DNA from: UBA2882 sp051877575 | Lineage (GTDB): Bacteria > Bacillota > Clostridia > Lachnospirales > Lachnospiraceae | Length of the DNA stretch: 45,514 nucleotides | Direction: 5' to 3' | NCBI GenBank assembly: GCA_051877575.1 | Contig: JBJEJA010000022.1 | Location: forward strand, 1-45,514 | Part shown: piece after piece, positions 37,101 to 44,048 of the stretch | How positions within the stretch are numbered: position 1 is the stretch's first letter | Layout of the letters: each line of letters starts with the position of its first letter | Notes under the pieces: model-generated | The model's database searches: none | The model's input: the letters and a program-made list of their open reading frames with translations, nothing else | What the model was told of the DNA's origin: nothing | Translations under genes and position numbers: made by a program

Positions 37101-37158
37101 TGCGGCTATGGCAGCGGTGCGTATTATTTTAAAGAAAAGGCGAAAATCCGGTGCTTAG
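28183..37158 (+). CDS. giant modular surface protein (2991 residues)
   Basis: A giant envelope protein with no recognised enzymatic domain. Rough order: signal peptide 1-47; beta-helix-like region 50-115; very Gly-rich domain 118-406; modules shared with the 880-residue protein 520-850; InlB-B-type beta-grasp repeats (GYDFAGW, NPTREGFLFTGW) 850-1000 and 1305-1455; a HYDIN/choice-of-anchor-like Ig domain (LDFGTRIEDYTNVPEQQTV) near 1005; alternating MucBP-like and InlB-B repeats 1456-1985; acidic 71-residue helical repeats 1996-2612; a beta domain 2640-2900; and about three C-terminal hydrophobic helices ending KKRRKSGA. There is no LPXTG, so membrane anchoring is through the C-terminus. GGAGGGCGG precedes the ATG. 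It is cotranscribed with the 880-residue gene 49 bases upstream. An adhesin or envelope-stalk role is inferred. Confidence 0.88.
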   Translation: MYKTGKRKNGKTTYFRILGRMIALLAVFAMALTLVLGQISQPVEVEAAAATDGAKVLTGSTTGKELSSGVYYVPTGTTVTYTNNSLSTYGGSGLKIASGATVYIYIPENSTLKATGKNGSGTTGGGAGIWVPSGSKLVFLGKGTVVAQGGRAGDGTDGKNGAGSSYSSSSDNYTLGAGGNGGTGGGGAGAGIGTNGGSGSSSCGIGGYARSVDKDEGISGDYGTSGGNGSRADSMGTLYKATGIAIQATGGAGGTGGSGGSSGGTSYGGKIGDVDRGAAGGAGGGGGGGGLSGASIGTGGGGGGAGGAGGSSGYIWGAYYVGAGGGGAGAGAGSGTGGSYASDSYFGGEGGRSCGRDRYSESGTVTSGGLGAIAWIKSKSGNTTSATGGYGGNGGSAGAAATASSYLTTGAPTTKYNVTFTGATSNATQSYTFGTVSQITAPDYAVGDSEYFIGWQVQTGGFAIPNASASGTSLADGDITFYQPGEVIAIGETTSGNITLRPIVEAPGGREAVSEVLTIGADEFEVEQEYLTYTVKVTVDDNPANIGRITLKETGTESGEAREYFVSSGTGEKTGVYTLTIPAEAEEEAPEFEVYAKNGDTGRTVIAADEESENITELSYETLNVHTKLNDTLSDEPGMVTLSGNDAPALQKDGTGVYTVMRLRDEEAQRVEYPVLVSGKNTGMSVSYGETSVIKYYTVQVTVLGNTTVENIVLRSGEAAGAGNAAALSLQKSGEGIWSLMRQENTVPYTVYVNGMETDITDAAFEGSSTDLRCGLYTTNIVSRLDGTPADGLIETVTLSGNAVQYAGTGSYQSVNVTTAVDPVETRELIADGESEGMLRLGDTAYLDYYTVNYEGGEASVTDVPVDAVSYKKGRTITLAEPGEMTNPGKNFTGWKIGAAVYRPGETVIIQNTLNPTAQWECVSYSISYDMNDRDDEETTADAVNAAGNPTTYTVEDSIVLQNPTREGFLFTGWTYEGQEEPVTDLVIPAGMTGDITFVANWTSLIYTVDASPSELDFGTRIEDYTNVPEQQTVTVTNVGNQSVTLQAPVSDRGAETEYILGILSATTLAPGESAEFTVQPRTGLLEGEHTEQITVATDHGTETSVEVRFMIGVDTTAPTGYIKIGDNQWNILNEDLTFNNPILYGEAKNVTIYAVDEETGVGAIRYYLSEQELSQAELTRMADDEWNIYTTDFTITDNKRYVLYAKLEDREEPANVTYLSSEVFEVDTLPPVIEGIRDGVYYGEQTFTVTDANLQSVKIDGAFVSPDEEGNYTVAVRADTPQTVVASDVFGKTTTVIITVNPTLYTVTYDANGGSGTMGTDSVRDGSSISLAQCRFAAPEGKEFAGWAEGSADGIVSAAGASYTVTEDVTFYATWQNSIYELRYELDGGAFEESAPTSYTIEDGAITLPTPVKYGYDFAGWTQDGNQTLYPVMTIPAGSKGDRTFTAHWTEKTATTYKVNYWQQNIGGDADVTDESNYTCVETVQLSGDRGDVVTPEVRVYEGFTAPSAQSMTLEPTQEQEINYYYTRNHYQLTLVKENGIDTVIGADSYPYGAMVNLSAVAKSGYTFIGYQRADGTLVSADPGYSFEMPANNLTYYVSASPVTYSITYDLDGGSMSGNPDTYTAETDTFTLYNPTRGGYSFAGWSGSISGENVTIVQGTTGDLDFRANWTPLSEGPVDPDDPDDPSTYATYTVNHLQESLDGNYVLAESQNYSVIAGTDITPGVRSYTGFTSPGAQTITVSSNGINEVNYNYSRNSYTLTVNCGNGIASAGANVSGSVRYGQPVMLSAAVRDGYTFAGWTASDGSQVGDLSHSFTMPAQDMTYTANAVINTYTINYNLAGGTLMGTNPSSYTIETTAFTLINPTRDGYDFAGWTAENSNDLITTVTIDPSSGLANLSFTANWAPKSNVGYTVRHWKQKVDGDADVKDSNNYSVTETDDTGVGMAGALVTPPVRDYAGYIAPTAVTVSIAADGSTVVDYYYVRKDFAIDPSGTDSSDKDEIENMIEEIDDLLNDPNLTEEERTDLTNKKNELQRTLDEIEETEENLEDINDRLGDPAQNPPQDAVTEDDRSDLEDLLDDIDDLLDRDPDYLTDEQRNDLLDKRSELQEKLNHLDEVGEDYDEIDEEIGHIPDPDDVSTDDRDLIEDTLDKINDLLRDHPNNLTDDQKDQLEDWKEQLENDLQEIEQLEEQLEDIDDRFVGFDPDAVTADDQDDIQELIDDIRRLLEDEDSHLTETEKQELQDQLSNLRDMQNVLDQIQDDIDRTEDEYDRIPPLDEVKTTDKENVEDLLDEMDDILNNDSDHLTDRQRQELQEKRNDLQERYDKINEIDQTIRDVFEKSAGVPDADDITGEDRDLLEDILSDIDKLLNEEDDHLTDAERIALEEKKEEIEEKYAALKEAKDKKDDADERYDRIPPTDSVTSEDREEIEDLLQDIEELLQYPSLFPSEDVERLQEQKEKLQNDLDKLDAVEDALEDAGDILRDINIPPKDRVTSEDKEEIERLLDELEERLGEYENNLTDEEKKEWNALKEKLKVIQEVEEKMNDIQDQNNSMEQQNLSYDAKKQKIRDLLDEIDRLLNEYGSNLTEAERQNLLKIRDELNKKLIYINQMLSSRGSQGGNLNGSDSLTKLSGKKGNGSREETEDSASEKEECMLTAIIRSGSKTIKTITGLRAGDQLPLNGIPDGVYNLIVTDGTYIENRILIVKDGKSSQNVIWIPGQRQSEVEITEGAPNIASDMLTNILNADLGVNIARILSEGGSAKVKLTAYTPRNLRSVNSLTNKILAQGKEIAEIFDLDVELYLYHADGSDSVLCLDDTKEIILFAVPLKEEMIGRNGYIVLRSYIDENGKETIVTLAELGADERSAPSREGFYVEDGYVYIWANGFSATYAIACDQTAAVEAYDGTETEDSAQKSDPYRWYIVILCVISLAFLLVADKKLWWLPTVVTIFNLVLGALFCIFGGSIFDWCIYGVNIAAMAAVRIILKKRRKSGA
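34168..36018 (+). repeat. acidic 71-residue protein repeats inside the giant surface protein
   Basis: Eight full units and one partial unit of about 71 codons encode helical repeats of the form (T/S)-x-(D/E)-D-R-x-x-(I/L)-E-D-L-L-D-x-I-D-D-L-L, then LT-D-x-E-R-x-x-L and a Lys/Glu helix. A short Pro-containing linker (RIPPLDEV, HIPDPDDV, RIPPTDSV) separates units. Units are divergent in DNA, so this is an old duplication, not a slippage-prone array. Confidence 0.9.
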
Positions 37159-37201
37159 AAATATTTGTGAACAGAGATATTTGTAGAGGGAGAGAATACT
37201 C

Positions 37202-38692
37202 ATGATTATGAAAACATCTTTTGTTTGTCTGTTACTGATTGGATATATGGGAGTCTTCTATTATGCAAATAAGCATTTACCGATTAAGTCTACGAGGATT
37301 TTCTCGTATTATTATGTGAGCGCAGTCATCTTAACCGCGTTTGACCTGATTACGTTATATACGGTCAATCATATGGACAGCGTGCCTGCTTTGATAAATG
37401 AAATAGCTCATGTTATTTATTTGGTTTCCATCAATGCGACCCTCTTTTTGAATTTTCTGTATTTAAGAAGTCTTTTGGAGAACCAGCTTAAGATTTCCGC
37501 AAAAATACGTGGAATACAAAGTGCTCCATTTATCATAACAACTGTTTTGATATTTTTGCTTCCCATCGGATATGTAGAGGGAACATATACCAATTATTCC
37601 ATGGGGGCAAAGGTATATGCGCTTTATGCCAGCATTATTTTATACAATTTCTTGATTTTATATTATTGCGTTCGATATTGGAATTTGTTGAGCAGGGAAA
37701 AACGTGTGGCAATTATGGCCTCTGTTCCTATTTTCTTTGTGGTATCGGTTGTCAATATGACGATGCCGGAAGCGTTGTTTACCATCGTATATGTGATCCT
37801 GACAGCGGTCGGATTAATGATGAGCAACGAAAACAGTGAGAAATATCTGGATAAACAGACGGGCATGTTTAACCAGTATGCCATGGAGATTGTTAATAAT
37901 GAATATTTTAACTTAAAAAAGAATGTGCTCGTCATTGTCATGACCATAAGCGAGGCAGAGGATGTGCATGACAGCATAGATTGGAGACAATGTATCACGG
38001 CAATGGAACAGATACAGCGCTTTTGCAAAAAGGAATTAAAGCGTCAGGCTTATCGTGTGGGGGACAACGGTTTTGTGCTGCTGGCAACTTCCGAACAGGC
38101 AGCCGCAAAAACGGAAAAGGCGGTCACGGAATATGCATCCGCCAATTGCAGCAGCGTGCTTTCTTTATCCTATCAGGAAATTGTCTTAAATGAATGTGCG
38201 GACAGCGATGAACTGATGTCCAAAATCGTTAAAATCTGTATGAATGCCATTAATAAAATGGCAATTTATGATTTCCTAACAGGAGTCCGTAACCGTAATT
38301 CCTTTGAAAAAGAATTATCGGAAATCAGGGAAAACGGCATGGATGTATATTATCTGATCGCGGACTTGAATAACCTGAAAGAGACCAATGATTCCATGGG
38401 ACATTCCGCGGGGGATGAATTGCTCCAGACCGTTGCAAGGCTGTTAAAGGATACCGCAGGGAAGGAAGGAACCGTATTCCGGCAGGGCGGTGATGAATTT
38501 GCAATTCTGTGGAGAGGAGAGGATATCCATGCCTTTCTGGAAACACTGGAAGCGAACCGTGTAAGGTTAAATAAAGAGCGCATCATTCCGCTCAGTTTTG
38601 CAATCGGATACGGCAATCTTTCGGATGAGGACGGAATGGAAAAAGCCGATAAAATGATGTATGAAAATAAAATAAAAATGAAAAACAGATGA
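37202..38692 (+). CDS. membrane diguanylate cyclase with degenerate plus intact GGDEF
   Basis: A 496-residue protein. Five to six transmembrane helices fill residues 5-210. A first GGDEF-like domain opens LDKQTGMFNQYAM near 217 and has GDNGF (287-291) where GGDEF should be, so it is probably catalytically dead. A second domain opens YDFLTGVRNRNSFEKEL and has intact GGDEF (429-433) in RQGGDEFAIL, so c-di-GMP synthesis from GTP is expected. No RxxD inhibitory site is seen just before the motif. GAGGGAGAG precedes the ATG; ATG 37208 is a possible alternative. It lies 43 bases after the giant surface-protein gene, with no terminator between, so it probably shares that transcript. Confidence 0.92.
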   Translation: MIMKTSFVCLLLIGYMGVFYYANKHLPIKSTRIFSYYYVSAVILTAFDLITLYTVNHMDSVPALINEIAHVIYLVSINATLFLNFLYLRSLLENQLKISAKIRGIQSAPFIITTVLIFLLPIGYVEGTYTNYSMGAKVYALYASIILYNFLILYYCVRYWNLLSREKRVAIMASVPIFFVVSVVNMTMPEALFTIVYVILTAVGLMMSNENSEKYLDKQTGMFNQYAMEIVNNEYFNLKKNVLVIVMTISEAEDVHDSIDWRQCITAMEQIQRFCKKELKRQAYRVGDNGFVLLATSEQAAAKTEKAVTEYASANCSSVLSLSYQEIVLNECADSDELMSKIVKICMNAINKMAIYDFLTGVRNRNSFEKELSEIRENGMDVYYLIADLNNLKETNDSMGHSAGDELLQTVARLLKDTAGKEGTVFRQGGDEFAILWRGEDIHAFLETLEANRVRLNKERIIPLSFAIGYGNLSDEDGMEKADKMMYENKIKMKNR

Positions 38693-38713
38693 TAATTTCG
38701 GCAAAAATTTACA

Positions 38714-38741
38714 TTGACACACAAATTTCCCGTGTTATACT
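38714..38741 (+). promoter_or_regulatory. strong sigma-A promoter for the BMP transporter
   Basis: TTGACA (38714-38719) and TATACT (38736-38741) are separated by 16 bases, a near-consensus promoter. Expected start of transcription is near 38748. Confidence 0.85.
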
Positions 38742-38760
38742 TAATGCGTAACAGTTGAGC

Positions 38761-38786
38761 AAAGAGGCAGAATACAGCCTCTTTTT
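38761..38786 (+). terminator. terminator hairpin in the BMP leader
   Basis: AAAGAGGC (38761-38768) pairs perfectly with GCCTCTTT (38777-38784), 8-base loop, followed by TT to give five T in a row. It lies downstream of the strong promoter and upstream of the gene, so it is either an attenuator or the end signal for the diguanylate cyclase transcript. Confidence 0.8.
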
Positions 38787-38842
38787 GTATTCCGAGAAGG
38801 AATATGATGCTTAATCACAAAAATTCCAGGGAGGATAAAATT

Positions 38843-40135
38843 ATGAAGAAACTTGTTAGCTTATTGTTGACAGGCGCTATGGTATTTTCCTTAGTAGCAT
38901 GCGGAAGCGACGCTGCAACGGGAGAACCGGCCGAAGGCGAGACAGCAACAGAAGAAACCGGGGAAGCAGCAGAGGAGACTACCGCAATTCCCGCAGATTT
39001 CAAAGTTGGTGCAATTATGCTGGGCGACGAGAACGAAGGTTATACTTTCGCTCATATTGATGGTATTAAAAAGGCTTGCGAAGAGCTTGGTGTACCGGAA
39101 GATCAGGTTATTTGGAAATACAATATTTCCGAAGATGCTTCCTGCTATGATGCAGCAATGGATCTGGTAGATGCAGGATGTAATGTCATCTTCTCCAACA
39201 GCTACGGTCATCAGACTTATATGCAGCAGGCAGCGGCAGAAGTTCCGGACGTAACATTCGTAGCTATGACGGGTGATACGGCAACAGTCAGCGGATTATC
39301 CAATTTATGCAACGCATTCACAAACGTATACGAAAGCCGTTATGTTTCCGGTGTGGTTGCAGGTATGAAGATTGCGGAAATGGATGCCAACGGCGAAATT
39401 CCCGAAACAAGCAAGGATGCCGACGGAAATGTCAAAATCGGTTATGTAGGAGCTTACCCTTATGCAGAGGTTGTATCCGGTTATACAGCTTTCTTCCTGG
39501 GGGTTCAGAGTGTATATGAAAATGTGGTAATGGAAGTATCCTATACCAATTCTTGGTTTGATATCACAGCCGAAGGTGAAGCAGCTAAGGCTTTGATGGC
39601 TGACGGATGTCTGGTTATCGGTCAGCATGCAGACTCTACAGGTGCTCCTGCAGCAGTTCAGGCAGCGCATGAAGCAGGTACGGTTGCTTACAGTGTAGGT
39701 TACAATGTGGACATGCTTTCCGTAGCGCCCGATGTAGCACTTACCAGCGCTACCAACAACTGGAAAGTATATTACAAATATGCGATCGAACTGGCAGCTA
39801 AGGGTGACAAGATCCCTCAGAACTGGTCTCAGGGCTATGACGAGGATGCGGTTAAGATCACAGAGCTTGGCAGCGCATGTGCGGCAGGAACGGCAGAAAA
39901 AGTTGCAGAAGTAGAAGCAGCATTGAAAGATGGTTCCTTGCATGTATTTGATACGTCCAAATTCACAGTTGGCGGACAGAACCTGTCAGAGTACAAGATT
40001 GATTTAACAGGCGATTTTGATACAGACGATGAAGAAGACCAGAATGCAATCTGGGACGGATATTTCCATGAGTCCGAATTCAGATCAGCGCCTTCTTTTG
40101 ATATCCGTATTGACGGTATTACAGAGTTGAACTAA
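38843..40135 (+). CDS. BMP-family (PnrA/NupN-like) nucleoside-binding lipoprotein
   Basis: A 430-residue extracellular solute-binding lipoprotein of the Bmp/PnrA family, which binds purine nucleosides. The signal peptide ends in the lipobox LVAC with Cys20 as the lipidated residue. An acidic Thr/Glu linker (22-50) follows. The fold is recognised from FKVGAIMLGDENEGYTFAHIDGIKKACEELG and from GYVGAYPYAEVVSGYTAFFLGVQSV. I start at ATG 38843 because AGGGAGG (38828-38834) is 8 bases upstream; an upstream in-frame ATG lacks a ribosome site. It is separated from the ATPase gene by a terminator, an arrangement that gives more binding protein than transporter. Confidence 0.92.
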   Translation: MKKLVSLLLTGAMVFSLVACGSDAATGEPAEGETATEETGEAAEETTAIPADFKVGAIMLGDENEGYTFAHIDGIKKACEELGVPEDQVIWKYNISEDASCYDAAMDLVDAGCNVIFSNSYGHQTYMQQAAAEVPDVTFVAMTGDTATVSGLSNLCNAFTNVYESRYVSGVVAGMKIAEMDANGEIPETSKDADGNVKIGYVGAYPYAEVVSGYTAFFLGVQSVYENVVMEVSYTNSWFDITAEGEAAKALMADGCLVIGQHADSTGAPAAVQAAHEAGTVAYSVGYNVDMLSVAPDVALTSATNNWKVYYKYAIELAAKGDKIPQNWSQGYDEDAVKITELGSACAAGTAEKVAEVEAALKDGSLHVFDTSKFTVGGQNLSEYKIDLTGDFDTDDEEDQNAIWDGYFHESEFRSAPSFDIRIDGITELN

Positions 40136-40169
40136 TTGGATAAAAGGTTTGAAATGATAACCTGAATGA

Positions 40170-40198
40170 AAAAAGGAAGTCCCGTCGGCTTCCTTTTT
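40170..40198 (+). terminator. terminator between the BMP lipoprotein and ATPase genes
   Basis: AAAAAGGAAG (40170-40179) pairs with CTTCCTTTTT (40189-40198), GC-rich loop. Partial readthrough would feed the downstream transporter genes. The remaining 155 bases to 40355 show a TTGACA at 40213 and a TATAAT at 40271, but no well-spaced promoter pair. Confidence 0.8.
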
Positions 40199-40355
40199 CT
40201 TTTTCCCGGTGATTGACAGGAAAGGAAAACAGTACGATGCGGACTAAAAGTGATGCAAAAATCGTCAAAATATAATATAATAAAAAATAGTGATTTTTCA
40301 GAATGAAATATGATGAATCTACAGCATATTTACAGTAGCGGAAAGGAGAACATCA

Positions 40356-41900
40356 ATGGAGCCTCAAAACGCCGTTGAAATGAAACACATTACCAAATCC
40401 TTCGGAGAAGTTCTTGCCAATCATGATGTCAGTCTTGACATCCGCAAGGGTGAGATCCTTTCTCTTTTGGGAGAAAACGGAAGCGGTAAGACAACCCTTA
40501 TGAATATGCTTTCCGGCATTTATTATCCGGACAGCGGAGAAATCTTTATAAACGGAGAACCTGCCACGATCAGTTCTCCCAAGGCAGCATTTGAGTACGG
40601 AATCGGCATGATTCATCAACATTTCAAACTGGTGGATTTGTTTACCGCAACAGAAAATGTGGTTCTGGGCCTGGATGAAAAAGGAAAACTGGACCGCAAG
40701 GCAGTTGCGGGAAAAATAAAAGAAATCTGCGATAAGTACGGATTTGAGCTTGATCCGGAGCAGAAGGTATACAATATGTCCGTTTCCCAGAAACAGACCC
40801 TGGAGATCATCAAGGTGCTGTACCGCGGAGCAGACATTCTCATATTGGACGAGCCTACGGCAGTTCTGACGCCTCAGGAGACGGATAAACTCTTTAAGAT
40901 CATCCGCAATATGAGGGATAACGGAAAGGCGATCGTGATCATTACCCACAAGCTCCATGAAGTGCTGGCGGTTTCCGACAGGGTTTCCGTTCTGCGAAAG
41001 GGAGAATATGTAGGTACGGTTGAGACAAAGGATGCCACAGAAAATTCCCTGACGGAAATGATGGTAGGTAAAAAAGTTGAACTGAACATCGAGAGGCCGG
41101 AACCGGTCAATCCGGTTAAGAGGCTGGAAGTGAAAAATGTGACATGCTTTAACAAAGACGGCGTGAAAGCACTGGATGACGTGAGTTTTGAAGCGTACAG
41201 CGGTGAAATCCTCGGTATTGCGGGAATTTCCGGCTGCGGACAGAAAGAACTTCTGGAAGCCATCGCCGGTCTGCAGTATGTGGAAGAAGGCGGCAGCATT
41301 CTTTACTACGAACCGGATACGGCAAACATCCATGAGCTGGTAGGTGAAAATCCCCGCTTGATCAAGGAGCAGGGAATTTCCCTTTCTTTCGTACCCGAGG
41401 ACAGACTGGGCATGGGCCTGGTCGGCTCCATGGGCATGACCGAAAATATGATGTTAAAGGATTATAACAAGGGAAATCAATTTTTCCTGAATAAAAAAGA
41501 ACCGAGGGAAATGGCAATACAGGTAAAGGAGGAACTGGAGGTTGTCACTCCGGATATCAATACTCCCGTAAAGACCCTTTCGGGAGGCAACGTACAAAAG
41601 GTTCTGGTCGGAAGGGAAATCGGGGCAAATCCCACGGTTCTCATGACTGCCTATGCAGTCCGCGGATTGGATATCAATACTTCCTATACCATTTATCATC
41701 TGCTGAATGAACAGAAGAAAAAAGGTGTAGCGGTCATTTATGTTGGAGAAGATCTGGATGTGCTGCTGGAGCTCAGCGACCGTATCCTGGTGCTTTGCGG
41801 CGGCAGGGTAAACGGTATTCTGGACGGCAGAAAAGCGACCAAAGAAGAAGTGGGACTGTTGATGACCCAATTAAAGACAGGAGGAAACGATCATGAGTAA
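40356..41900 (+). CDS. BMP-type nucleoside ABC transporter ATPase (NupO-like, two NBDs)
   Basis: A 514-residue fusion of two ATPase domains, as in NupO/YufO. NBD1 has Walker A GENGSGKTT (39-47), Walker B ILILDEPTAVLTP and switch His in VIITHKLHEVL; its signature is MSVSQKQTLEI instead of LSxGQ. NBD2 lacks a Walker A lysine (GISGCGQKELLEAI), which is common in this family, and has signature LSGGNVQKVLVGREI and a degenerate Walker B region (VLMTAYAVRGLDI). AAAGGAG precedes the ATG. It overlaps the first permease gene by 8 bases. Confidence 0.93.
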   Translation: MEPQNAVEMKHITKSFGEVLANHDVSLDIRKGEILSLLGENGSGKTTLMNMLSGIYYPDSGEIFINGEPATISSPKAAFEYGIGMIHQHFKLVDLFTATENVVLGLDEKGKLDRKAVAGKIKEICDKYGFELDPEQKVYNMSVSQKQTLEIIKVLYRGADILILDEPTAVLTPQETDKLFKIIRNMRDNGKAIVIITHKLHEVLAVSDRVSVLRKGEYVGTVETKDATENSLTEMMVGKKVELNIERPEPVNPVKRLEVKNVTCFNKDGVKALDDVSFEAYSGEILGIAGISGCGQKELLEAIAGLQYVEEGGSILYYEPDTANIHELVGENPRLIKEQGISLSFVPEDRLGMGLVGSMGMTENMMLKDYNKGNQFFLNKKEPREMAIQVKEELEVVTPDINTPVKTLSGGNVQKVLVGREIGANPTVLMTAYAVRGLDINTSYTIYHLLNEQKKKGVAVIYVGEDLDVLLELSDRILVLCGGRVNGILDGRKATKEEVGLLMTQLKTGGNDHE

Positions 41901-43023
41901 GACTAACACGGCAGGCCATGAGCCTTTTATGAGGATTGCCAAGAGAACCTCCGTTTCATTGAAAAGAAAAGTTCTGGTTCGTTTGGTTGCCATTATACTG
42001 GCACTTTTCGCCAGCGCATTGTTTATTTACTTTATTACCGGCTTGAATCCCATTGCGGTCTACAAGGCCATGTTTCAGGGAGCCTTTGGGGGAACGACCC
42101 TTTCCGCAACCATGCGAAGGAGCTGGATTACCATCCGTGATACCATGTTCCTTCTGATGGTATCGGTTGCCCTTGCACCGGCCTTTAAAATGAAATTCTG
42201 GAATATCGGTGCCGAGGGGCAGGTGTTGATGGGCGGAATTGCCACTGCCGGTATCATGATTTATTTCGGAGACAGTATGCCGACTGCCCTGCTGCTCGTT
42301 GTGATGTTTGTGGCAAGCTGTCTGGCGGGCGCTGTCTGGGGACTGATCCCGGCAATCTTTAAAGCGAAATGGAATACCAATGAGACCTTGTTTACGCTGA
42401 TGATGAACTATGTGGCGATCCAGCTGACCTCCTTCTGTGTGGCATTGTGGGAAAACCCGTTCGGATCCAATTCGGTCGGCATTATCAATCAGAATACCAT
42501 GGCAGGCTGGTTTCCGGCAATCTTCGGACAAAACTATATGTTGAATGTGATCATTGCCATGGCGGTTACCGTCGGTGTTTACCTTTATATGAAAAAGAGC
42601 AAGCAGGGATATGAGATCAGCGTTGTGGGCGAGTCTCAGGAGACGGCAAAATACGCAGGTATCAGTGTAAAAAAAGTCATCATCCGTACGATGCTCATTT
42701 CCGGCGCCATCTGCGGTATGGCAGGTTTTGTCGGAGTGGCGGGCATCGACCATACGATTTCCGTCAATACCGTCGGCGGAAGAGGCTTTACTGCGATCAT
42801 TGTTGCATGGCTGGCAAAATTTAATGCTTATACGATGATTGCCATTGCCCTGCTTTTGACTTTCTTAGACCGCGGTGCGGCAGAGATTGCTTCTCAGTTC
42901 AGTCTGAATGAATTTGCTTCGGATGTGGTTTCGGGAATTATATTGTTCTTTATTTTAGGAAGCGAGTTTTTCTGTAACTATAAGGTTATTGTAAATAAAA
43001 AGACAAAGAAGGAGGAAGCGTAG
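41893..43023 (+). CDS. nucleoside ABC transporter permease 1 (NupP-like)
   Basis: A 376-residue BPD_transp_2-type permease with about eight to ten membrane helices. GLNPIAVYKAMFQGAFG, FWNIGAEGQVLMGGIATAG, NETLFTLMMNYVAIQLTSF and GRGFTAIIVAWLAKFNAYTM are typical of the NupP/YufP branch. It should form a heterodimer with the next gene product. AGGAGG with the ATG overlaps the ATPase stop by 8 bases. Confidence 0.93.
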   Translation: MSKTNTAGHEPFMRIAKRTSVSLKRKVLVRLVAIILALFASALFIYFITGLNPIAVYKAMFQGAFGGTTLSATMRRSWITIRDTMFLLMVSVALAPAFKMKFWNIGAEGQVLMGGIATAGIMIYFGDSMPTALLLVVMFVASCLAGAVWGLIPAIFKAKWNTNETLFTLMMNYVAIQLTSFCVALWENPFGSNSVGIINQNTMAGWFPAIFGQNYMLNVIIAMAVTVGVYLYMKKSKQGYEISVVGESQETAKYAGISVKKVIIRTMLISGAICGMAGFVGVAGIDHTISVNTVGGRGFTAIIVAWLAKFNAYTMIAIALLLTFLDRGAAEIASQFSLNEFASDVVSGIILFFILGSEFFCNYKVIVNKKTKKEEA

Positions 43024-43024
43024 G

Positions 43025-44008
43025 ATGGATCAGTTAATATCATTATTTCAGGCAGCAGTCGTCTTCGGTACGGTTATTATGTTTGGCTGTGTGGGCGAGA
43101 TCTGCACCGAGAAATCCGGCAGTTTGAATCTGGGTGTTCCGGGGATTATGTATTTGGGCGGGATCAGTTCCCTTGCGGGTGCTTTTTTCTATGAAAGCTC
43201 CACCGATAATCCCAACAAATTTATCTGCTTTCTTGTTTCCTTTGTCTGTGCGTTTCTGGCATCGGCACTGGGCGGGCTGTTATTCGGTTTCCTGACCATT
43301 ACCTTGAAGGCAAATCAGAATGTAACCGGTCTGACACTGACGATTTTCGGCTCCGGTATTGCCAATTTCTTTGGCGGTACGTTAAATAAACTGGCAGGCG
43401 GCGTGGGACAGATTTCCGTACCTGCCACCAGCTCCGTTTACCGTGCAAGCGTTCCGGTACTTTCCGGTCTTGGCTATGTGGGAAAGATTTTCTTTTCCTA
43501 TGGCTTTATGGTTTATTTGATCATTATTCTGGCTGTTGCCATGCAGTATTTCCTGTCGAAGAGCAGAAAAGGACTGAATCTGCGGGCAATTGGTGAGAGC
43601 CCTGCCACGGCAGATGCGGCGGGTATCAACGTAACCCTTTACAAATATCTGGCAGTGACCATCGGTGCGGGTATCTCCGGGCTGGGCGGTTTGTTCTATG
43701 TGATGGACTATACCAAGGGAACATGGGCAAACGACGGCAGTATCGAGAAGCTGGGCTGGCTTGCGGTGGCACTGGTTATCTTTACCACGTGGAAGCCGAA
43801 AAATGCCATCTGGGGTGCATATTTATTCGGCATCCTCTACTGGATGTATTTCTATATTGCAGGTTTAAACCGCAGCTCCCAGGAGCTGTTCAAGATGCTT
43901 CCTTATCTGGTAACCCTGATCGTACTGGTATTTACCAGTCTGCGTAAAAAACGGGAGCAGCAGCCGCCGGCATCTTTGGGCGAGGCGTACTTCCGCGAGG
44001 AAAGATAA
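43025..44008 (+). CDS. nucleoside ABC transporter permease 2 (NupQ-like)
   Basis: A 327-residue BPD_transp_2-type permease, about eight membrane helices. GEICTEKSGSLNLGVPGIMYLGG, the ANQNVTGLTLTIFGSG block and AIGESPATADAAGIN are characteristic of NupQ/YufQ. It follows permease 1 by one base (GGAGG in the end of that gene is the ribosome site). A short tail (RKKREQQPPASLGEAYFREER) is cytoplasmic. Confidence 0.93.
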   Translation: MDQLISLFQAAVVFGTVIMFGCVGEICTEKSGSLNLGVPGIMYLGGISSLAGAFFYESSTDNPNKFICFLVSFVCAFLASALGGLLFGFLTITLKANQNVTGLTLTIFGSGIANFFGGTLNKLAGGVGQISVPATSSVYRASVPVLSGLGYVGKIFFSYGFMVYLIIILAVAMQYFLSKSRKGLNLRAIGESPATADAAGINVTLYKYLAVTIGAGISGLGGLFYVMDYTKGTWANDGSIEKLGWLAVALVIFTTWKPKNAIWGAYLFGILYWMYFYIAGLNRSSQELFKMLPYLVTLIVLVFTSLRKKREQQPPASLGEAYFREER

Positions 44009-44048
44009 GAGAAAGCAGCAATACGGTGAGAACGAGGGGGACTACGTA

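Noticed and set aside
38742..38842. Purine riboswitch before the BMP gene
   Set aside because: The leader before the hairpin is about 15 bases, too short for the aptamer.
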